Assembly (NCBI GenBank): GCA_964439085.1
Contig: CAYTNB010000104.1
Coordinates: forward strand, 1 to 9,611
Direction: 5' to 3'
Origin: JAADIV01 sp964439085
Lineage (GTDB): Bacteria > Desulfobacterota > Desulfobulbia > Desulfobulbales > VMSU01
DNA: 9,611 bases
A program made the translations under genes and the position numbers. Below are positions 5,379 through 9,611 of the stretch, piece after piece. Under the pieces are notes generated by a model. The model saw only the letters and a list, made by a program, of their open reading frames with translations, had not been told where the DNA came from and ran no database searches. Each line of letters opens with the position of its first letter. Position 1 is the stretch's first letter.

Positions 5379-6947
5379 TCAGTTACAATCAAGAACCCTA
5401 CGAATTTTCTCTATCAATAAAGTTGGTGTCAGCGGTTTTGGTAGATAATTAACTTCCGCATCAAGAATGCCATGTGATGCAATTGCATTTTCTGTATAGC
5501 CAGATATAAACATGATTTTCATTGAGGGGCGATCTGCATGAATTATTTCTGCTAGTTCCTTGCCGTTCATCCCGGGCATAATAACGTCGGTCAGTAATAA
5601 ATGAATATCTTCCGGGGTGGTATGGACAATGTTTATCGCATCCGTTCCGCACGAAGCTTCGAGACATTTATAGCCAAATGGTTCAAGTGTATCTATAATA
5701 AGTTTACGAATGGATTGTTCATCATCAACCACCAAAATGGTTTCTTCGCCATGTGACAACACAATGTTTTGTTTTTCTTCCGGGACTACGGATTTATCAC
5801 AAGACGGAAAATATATTTTAAAAGTTGTACCCTTGCCAAGCTCGCTATAGACAAATACCTGGCCGCTATGCTGCTTGATAATTCCATGTACGGTGGCAAG
5901 TCCGAGTCCAGTGCCTTTACCTCTCTCTTTTGTTGTAAAAAACGGGTCAAACAACTGTTCCAACACATCCTTTTCCATCCCTTCGCCAAAATCAGTAACA
6001 GCGAGCATAACATAAGATCCCGGCGTTACTTCTGGATGCAGTTTTGTGTATTCTTTATCCAAAATAATATCTTGTGTTTCGATTACGAGGCGTCCACCAC
6101 ATGGCATGGCATCTCTGGCATTGACTGCAAGATTCATAAGCACTTGTTCTATTTGACCTTGATCTGCTGCGACTATATCTCTGCTTGCCTTAAAATATGT
6201 GACAATTTCAATATCTTCTCCCAACATCTTGCCAAGAATTTTCACGAGAGAGCTGACCGTTTCGTTAATAGATACAGGCTTTATTTCAAGTACTTGTTTA
6301 CGACTGAAAGCAAGGATCTGGCGGGTCAAAGCACTTGCTTTTTCTCCGGCACTACGAATTAATGCAATTTGCTCTCTATAAGGGTTGTCCACGGACATAT
6401 TGAGCATTAGCAATTCACTGTAGCCGAGGATAGTTGTGAGAATATTGTTGAAATCGTGAGCAATTCCTCCTGCAAGCCTACCGATAGACTCCATTTTTTG
6501 AGCCTGCGCAAGTTGCTCTTCAAGTATCCTTTTTTCTTCGATTAATTTACGACCCTCTGTCAGATCATGAAGGCTCATGAAAATACTCTTAGGCTCCCCA
6601 TCGCCTCCTTTTATTACCCTGATTACAATCTCTAAAGGCACACCCGCAGGATTGTCAGGATTGTCAGCCTCCATAATAATTACAGCATCTTCTTTTTCTT
6701 CTTGTGCAAGGCAAACAGGGCATGGGGTTAATTCTCCCTGCGGGTGTACAATTTCAGTTATATGTCTTCCGATGGCTTTTTTCGGTGAGCTCCTGGTCAT
6801 ACGATAAAAAGCTTTATTGGCTCGTATTATACGACGTTTTGTATCAAGCATATATATACTGTCATCGGACGAGTCCATTGCTGCCGCCCACTCAGCTTCA
6901 TGGGTAGTACGTTCCTCTATAAGTTTTGTATTAATTTTTTCTGTCAT
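5379..6947 (-). CDS. Hybrid sensor histidine kinase (PAS, HisKA, HATPase, receiver)
   Basis: A soluble hybrid kinase of 522 residues (528 from the upstream ATG at 6965). Numbered from that upstream ATG, a PAS domain (about 25-140) contains HPQGELTPCPVC with C82 and C85. The phospho-acceptor is H170 in GGIAHDFNN. The ATPase domain shows NLAVNARDAM (278-287), G1 DFGEGM (325-330) and G2 GKGTGLGL (349-356). The receiver (about 408-528) has DDE 414-416, phospho-acceptor D460 in LTDVIMP, S488 and K510. All catalytic positions are kept and there is no output domain, so it likely works through a phosphorelay. I chose the ATG at 6947 because AAAGG precedes it by 10 nt, while the one at 6965 has no ribosome binding site. 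It follows ettA by 69 bp (51 bp from the upstream ATG) on the same strand with no terminator seen between them, so co-transcription is possible. It closely resembles the kinase at 830-2392. Confidence 0.9.
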   Translation of the reverse strand: MTEKINTKLIEERTTHEAEWAAAMDSSDDSIYMLDTKRRIIRANKAFYRMTRSSPKKAIGRHITEIVHPQGELTPCPVCLAQEEKEDAVIIMEADNPDNPAGVPLEIVIRVIKGGDGEPKSIFMSLHDLTEGRKLIEEKRILEEQLAQAQKMESIGRLAGGIAHDFNNILTTILGYSELLMLNMSVDNPYREQIALIRSAGEKASALTRQILAFSRKQVLEIKPVSINETVSSLVKILGKMLGEDIEIVTYFKASRDIVAADQGQIEQVLMNLAVNARDAMPCGGRLVIETQDIILDKEYTKLHPEVTPGSYVMLAVTDFGEGMEKDVLEQLFDPFFTTKERGKGTGLGLATVHGIIKQHSGQVFVYSELGKGTTFKIYFPSCDKSVVPEEKQNIVLSHGEETILVVDDEQSIRKLIIDTLEPFGYKCLEASCGTDAINIVHTTPEDIHLLLTDVIMPGMNGKELAEIIHADRPSMKIMFISGYTENAIASHGILDAEVNYLPKPLTPTLLIEKIRRVLDCN

Positions 6948-7016
6948 AGGTACAAGACCTTTCATGTGAAATATCTACTGCTGAACAAGGGGATTGGGGA
7001 GAACTGGACGGCAGTG

Positions 7017-8699
7017 CTATCTGGTAAGGCGACGATATTTGATACGATGCGGTTGGCTGGCCTCCACCCCATAACGTCTCTTATAGTCTGCCTCGTATTC
7101 GGAATAATTGCCGTCGTACCAGACAATCTGGCTGTCACCTTCAAAGGCCATAATGTGGGTGGCGATTCGATCTAAAAACCAGCGGTCATGGCTGATAACC
7201 ACCGCGCAACCGCCAAAGTCCACCAGAGCCTCTTCCAGGGCTTGCAGGGTATTTACATCCAGATCGTTGGTGGGCTCATCAAGGAGCAGGACATTACCCC
7301 CTTCTTTTAACATCCTGGCTAGATGTACCCTGTTGCGTTGACCACCGGATATCAGTCCAACCTTTTTTTGCTGTGCCCCGCCGGAAAAATTAAATCTTCC
7401 CACATAGGCCCTTGAATTAACTTCTCGATCCCCCAGCATAATAGTATCTTGACCATCAGAGATGGTCTCCCATATGGTTTTTTCCGGATCCAAAGTATCC
7501 CGGTTTTGATCCACATAGGATAGCTTTACCGTTTCGCCAAGTTTTATCTGGCCGGAATCCGGCTCTTCTTGATTGCAAATCATCTTGAACAGGGTACTCT
7601 TACCTGCCCCATTGGGACCAATGACTCCAACTATGCCGCCGGCGGGTAGAGAAAAATTCAGGTCGTCCATCAATAACTTATCGCCGTAGGCCTTGTTAAC
7701 GTGCTCTGCGTCTATAACTAACTTGCCCAGACGGGGGCCGGGTGGAATGAAAATTTCCGCATCTTCCAGACTCTTGTCTTTGCCTTGGTTCCGCAAATCT
7801 TCGTATGAATTTATTCGAGCCTTGGCCTTGGCGTGTCGCCCCTTGGGACTCATCTTGATCCATTCCAACTCGCGGGCCAGGGTCTTTTGGCGGCTCGATT
7901 CATGTTTTTCTTCCTGCTGCAAGCGCTTTTGCTTCTGCTCCAGCCAAGAGGAGTAATTACCCTTCCAGGGGATTCCCTGCGCCCTGTCTAATTCTAAAAT
8001 CCAGCCGGCAACATTATCCAGAAAATAACGGTCATGGGTAACTGCGATTACTGTGCCCTCGTATTGCTGCAGATGATGCTCCAGCCAGGCTACGGTCTCA
8101 GCATCCAGATGGTTGGTGGGTTCATCTAGGAGTAAAATATCTGGTTTCCGCAGCAGTAGCTGGCATAGGGCTACCCGCCGCTTTTCACCACCAGATAACA
8201 CTCCGATAATACTGTCGGATGGCGGGCAGCGCAAAGCGTCCATTGCCATTTCCAGGCGGGAATCAAGATCCCAGGCATCTAGATGGTCAAGCTTTTCCTG
8301 TACCTTGCCCTGCAGATCGATGAGGTCATTCATCTCATTGTCACTCATGGGCTCGGCAAATTTATCATTAATGCGGTTAAACTCGGCCAACAGATCAACG
8401 GTTTCCTGTACTCCCAGCTCCACTGCTTGGCGTACCGTACTATCCGGGTCAATATCTGGCTCCTGGGACAAATAGCCAATGCTGAAACCGGCTGCTAGGC
8501 TTATGTCACCGTTGAACTCTTTATCCTCTCCAGCCAGAATCCTCAAAAGGGTACTTTTGCCGGAACCGTTCAGCCCCAGCACCCCAATCTTGGCACCATA
8601 AAAATAAGATAGTGAGATGTTCTTCAAAATCGGTTTCTGGTCATATAGCTTACTGACCCGCATCATGGAATAGATAATCTTGTTTGCTTCTTCTGCCAT
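7017..8699 (-). CDS. ettA: Energy-dependent translational throttle protein EttA (ABC-F ATPase)
   Basis: A 560-residue ABC-F protein with two ATP-binding cassettes and no membrane domain. EttA binds the ribosomal E site and, when ATP is low, holds initiating ribosomes before the first peptide bond. Cassette 1 has Walker A GLNGSGKST (42-50), signature LSGGE (168-172), Walker B ILLLDEPTNHLD (188-199) and H222. Cassette 2 has GPNGAGKST (361-369), ISGGQ (450-454), LLLDEPTNDLD (471-481) and H504. An arm insertion (about 95-140) and a charged P-site tRNA-interaction linker (about 250-325, with SPKGRHAKAKARINSYE) fit EttA; length agrees with the usual 555. A longer frame reaches ATG 8759, but that ATG sits in the predicted -10 element, and the ATG at 8699 has GGAGG at proper spacing. 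The second kinase gene follows closely. Confidence 0.95.
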   Translation of the reverse strand: MAEEANKIIYSMMRVSKLYDQKPILKNISLSYFYGAKIGVLGLNGSGKSTLLRILAGEDKEFNGDISLAAGFSIGYLSQEPDIDPDSTVRQAVELGVQETVDLLAEFNRINDKFAEPMSDNEMNDLIDLQGKVQEKLDHLDAWDLDSRLEMAMDALRCPPSDSIIGVLSGGEKRRVALCQLLLRKPDILLLDEPTNHLDAETVAWLEHHLQQYEGTVIAVTHDRYFLDNVAGWILELDRAQGIPWKGNYSSWLEQKQKRLQQEEKHESSRQKTLARELEWIKMSPKGRHAKAKARINSYEDLRNQGKDKSLEDAEIFIPPGPRLGKLVIDAEHVNKAYGDKLLMDDLNFSLPAGGIVGVIGPNGAGKSTLFKMICNQEEPDSGQIKLGETVKLSYVDQNRDTLDPEKTIWETISDGQDTIMLGDREVNSRAYVGRFNFSGGAQQKKVGLISGGQRNRVHLARMLKEGGNVLLLDEPTNDLDVNTLQALEEALVDFGGCAVVISHDRWFLDRIATHIMAFEGDSQIVWYDGNYSEYEADYKRRYGVEASQPHRIKYRRLTR

Positions 8700-8706
8700 G
8701 TTATTT

Positions 8707-8711
8707 CCTCC
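8707..8711 (-). promoter_or_regulatory. Ribosome binding site that fixes the ettA start
   Basis: GGAGG on the minus strand, 7 nt before the ATG at 8699, in the context CGGAGGAAATAAC. It supports this start over the in-frame ATG 60 bp upstream. Confidence 0.85.
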
Positions 8712-8754
8712 GCATATGAACGGGTAAGCGGGCCAACGAGCTAACGAGACCCCG

Positions 8755-8782
8755 ATCATACAGTTATATATTTATATGTAAA
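8755..8782 (-). promoter_or_regulatory. Likely sigma-70 promoter of ettA
   Basis: On the minus strand, TTTACA (8782-8777) and TATGAT (8760-8755) are 16 bp apart, each matching five of six consensus bases. Transcription would begin near 8748, giving a leader of about 50 nt before the start codon. The repeat at 8791-8891 lies immediately upstream. Confidence 0.6.
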
Positions 8783-8790
8783 AATTAATT

Positions 8791-8891
8791 GATGGACTCG
8801 TAAAAAGTCAAGGTTTCAAAATTAGCACCTAATGATTTCAATCGGTTAACTATGGCAAAATTGCCAAAATCAGATTTATTACGAGACCATC
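8791..8891. repeat. MITE-like intergenic repeat (copy 2)
   Basis: GATGGACTCGTAAAAAGTC (8791-8809) and GATTTATTACGAGACCATC (8873-8891) are 19-bp imperfect terminal inverted repeats with three mismatches, bounding 101 bp. Inside, TGGCAA-AA-TTGCCA forms a small hairpin. There is no coding capacity. The terminus matches the right end of the element at 4036-4135. Its left edge is 9 bp from the ettA -35 box. Confidence 0.65.
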
Positions 8892-9002
8892 TTAATTAGC
8901 CTCAATACACTAGGCTGAGGATGTCAAACCCAGAGTGGATTGTCAAGTAAAAACAGAGGTTGCGAATGGAGACTGGTTTAAAAACAATTATGCGGTGCTG
9001 TC

Positions 9003-9022
9003 CTGAAATAATGTTATTTCAG
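9003..9022. repeat. Palindrome across the subunit K stop codon
   Basis: CTGAAATAA (9003-9011) and TTATTTCAG (9014-9022) form a perfect 9-bp stem with a 2-nt loop that includes the stop codon. It is AT-rich and has no adjacent T-run on the minus strand (five T come about 18 nt later), so a terminator role is doubtful. The gap from here to 8892 shows nothing else convincing. Confidence 0.45.
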
Positions 9023-9451
9023 TGCTGTCATTAGAAAAACCATCACAAAGAGGGCTACCGTTTCGATAATTCCTAACACCATAATATAATTCCCCAAACC
9101 TTTATTGGTTTCGGTTAGGGCGTTGGCAGCCAGGGCGCCGGCCTTGCCCTGCAGGTAGGCGGACAGACCAATAGCACTTCCGCCCATGGTGCCGGCCAAA
9201 AAGATGGCTAAGGGGGCTCCGCTTGCTGTTTTTAGGGTATTCATGAGGATCATTCCGTAAATGGTTTGGGATAGAGGGGCACCCACAAAGGCAATTAGGA
9301 TGAAAGGGGCGGTTTCGTTATTCAGATAACATCTCTTCCAGGCTCCTAAAGCTCCCATGCCTGCGATAGCGGTGCCAATGGCCGATCCCATGGCGGCAAA
9401 GCAGAGGGCGGCCACGAAACCAGCTTGTCCCAGGGCGTTAATAAATTCCAT
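9014..9451 (-). CDS. ntpK: V-type ATP synthase subunit K (membrane rotor, proteolipid)
   Basis: A 145-residue, very hydrophobic proteolipid that forms the ion-carrying rotor ring of a V/A-type ATPase in the cytoplasmic membrane. It has four predicted transmembrane helices in two hairpins (about 8-32, 47-72, 80-106, 120-144) with repeated Gly-rich segments (MGSAIGTAIAGMGALG and MGGSAIGLSAYLQGKAG), showing the usual duplication. The ion-binding carboxylate is E130 in IIETVALF in the second hairpin; the first has Q62 instead. S61, Q62, Q101 and E130 align with T64, Q65, Q110 and E139 of the Na+ site in Enterococcus hirae NtpK (recalled alignment). A longer frame to a TTG at 9556 is rejected, because its extra 35 codons are a repeat hairpin and the ATG at 9451 has AGGAG 6 nt upstream. 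It follows subunit I by 82 bp on the same strand. Confidence 0.93.
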   Translation of the reverse strand: MEFINALGQAGFVAALCFAAMGSAIGTAIAGMGALGAWKRCYLNNETAPFILIAFVGAPLSQTIYGMILMNTLKTASGAPLAIFLAGTMGGSAIGLSAYLQGKAGALAANALTETNKGLGNYIMVLGIIETVALFVMVFLMTALK

Positions 9452-9457
9452 AATGAT

Positions 9458-9462
9458 CTCCT
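9458..9462 (-). promoter_or_regulatory. Ribosome binding site that fixes the subunit K start
   Basis: AGGAG on the minus strand, 6 nt before the ATG at 9451. It places the start of K inside the longer open frame and outside the repeat hairpin. Confidence 0.85.
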
Positions 9463-9471
9463 GTCGATTTA

Positions 9472-9525
9472 GCAGGGTTGGTTGTGCCCACCAATTGAGA
9501 AAATGGTGGGCACAACCAACCCTGC
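9472..9525. repeat. 22-bp perfect inverted repeat between ATPase subunit genes I and K
   Basis: The arms at 9472-9493 and 9504-9525 are fully complementary (core GGTTGTGCCCACCA) around a 10-nt A-rich loop. There is no T-run, so it is not a typical terminator. It fills most of the gap between the stop codon of I and the ribosome binding site of K. The GGTGGGCA/TGCCCACC core recalls REP-type intergenic repeats. Confidence 0.85.
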
Positions 9526-9533
9526 AGGAAAAC

Positions 9534-9611
9534 TCACGTTTTTGTGTGCCCACCAAATGGGGCGTAATGAATTCCCGACCAGCTAATTCCCAGATGGCGG
9601 GAGAATTCCAG
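9534..9611 (-). CDS. ntpI: V-type ATP synthase subunit I, last 25 codons (5' part outside window)
   Basis: The minus strand is open from the window edge to a TGA at 9536-9534 and encodes LEFSRHLGISWSG followed by IHYAPFGGHTKT. A LEF-x-W-S-G-x-x-Y-x-P-F ending is what I expect at the C terminus of the large membrane stator subunit I of V/A-type ATPases, which supports the rotor ring and carries the ion half-channels. Position directly upstream of subunit K, on the same strand, is the common I-K gene order. Only the tail is visible, so the call leans on that order. The last residues (GGHTKT) are encoded by a partial copy of the neighbouring GGTGGGCACA repeat and may be an acquired extension. 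Confidence 0.65.
   Translation of the reverse strand: MEFSRHLGISWSGIHYAPFGGHTKT
9545..9556. repeat. Partial third copy of the ATPase-operon repeat
   Basis: TGTGCCCACCAA at 9545-9556 repeats 9483-9494 in the hairpin's left arm exactly. It lies inside the final codons of subunit I, showing that the repeat unit reaches into the coding sequence. Confidence 0.7.

Noticed and set aside
5176..5448. 90-codon plus-strand open frame overlapping the end of the PilZ-like gene
   Set aside because: It starts inside the PilZ-like gene, crosses the terminator and attC-like signals, and ends antisense to the kinase gene; no recognisable motif.
5769..6362. 197-codon plus-strand open frame
   Set aside because: It lies fully antisense to the kinase catalytic core, whose motifs are all conserved; the translation is Cys/Phe-rich with no domain.
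8113..8475. 120-codon plus-strand open frame
   Set aside because: It is antisense to the first ABC cassette of ettA, Ser/Arg-rich, and has no ribosome binding site or domain.
8700..8759. 20-codon N-terminal extension of EttA
   Set aside because: The upstream ATG falls in the predicted -10 box, lacks a ribosome binding site, and EttA proteins start near MAEE-like sequences; the ATG at 8699 has GGAGG.
9452..9556. 35-codon N-terminal extension of subunit K
   Set aside because: It begins with TTG and translates the 22-bp inverted repeat; the ATG at 9451 has a good ribosome binding site and gives a normal proteolipid.
1..9611. CRISPR array, tRNA, rRNA, prophage or defence island
   Set aside because: No regularly spaced direct repeats, no cloverleaf or rRNA-like segments, and no phage, nuclease or toxin-antitoxin genes are visible.

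Overview
The window looks like a chromosomal stretch of a moderately AT-rich Gram-negative bacterium, most likely a member of Desulfobacterota (the former Deltaproteobacteria). The case rests on the mix of genes: a PaaK-type phenylacetate-CoA ligase, hybrid histidine kinases with cysteine-containing PAS domains, a LysR regulator with a GASTIPG effector domain, and a bacterial V-type ATPase. It also rests on the small intergenic repeats. This placement is inference; no rRNA or other marker is present.

Layout. Positions 2-655 (+) hold the 3' end of a phenylacetate-CoA ligase gene. Positions 830-2392 (+) encode a hybrid histidine kinase, closed by a strong hairpin shared with the convergent HU gene (2465-2737, -). 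HU and a LysR regulator (2973-3893, +) diverge from a 235-bp promoter region. Downstream of lysR is a 347-bp non-coding stretch with two hairpins, a degenerate repeat of about 100 bp and a CRP-like palindrome. It leads into a poorly conserved gene at 4241-5185 (+) with a possible degenerate PilZ domain. A 190-bp gap with terminator-like and weak attC-like signals follows.

The rest is on the minus strand. Read in transcription order from the right edge, it holds the last 25 codons of V-type ATPase subunit I (9534-9611), subunit K (9014-9451), a 314-bp gap with a second repeat of about 100 bp, then ettA (7017-8699) and, closely behind it, a second hybrid histidine kinase (5379-6947).

How the genes relate. 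Subunits I and K form the membrane sector of one rotary ATPase, and K keeps the residues expected of a Na+ site. EttA couples translation to the ATP/ADP state. The two kinases are architectural siblings (PAS, HisKA, HATPase, receiver) without DNA-binding outputs, so they probably feed phosphorelays encoded elsewhere. I see no evidence of a defence system, prophage, CRISPR array, tRNA or rRNA. The most unusual parts are intergenic: a 22-bp perfect hairpin between the ATPase I and K genes, two MITE-like elements of about 100 bp with related ends, and the orphan PilZ-like gene with its possible operator.
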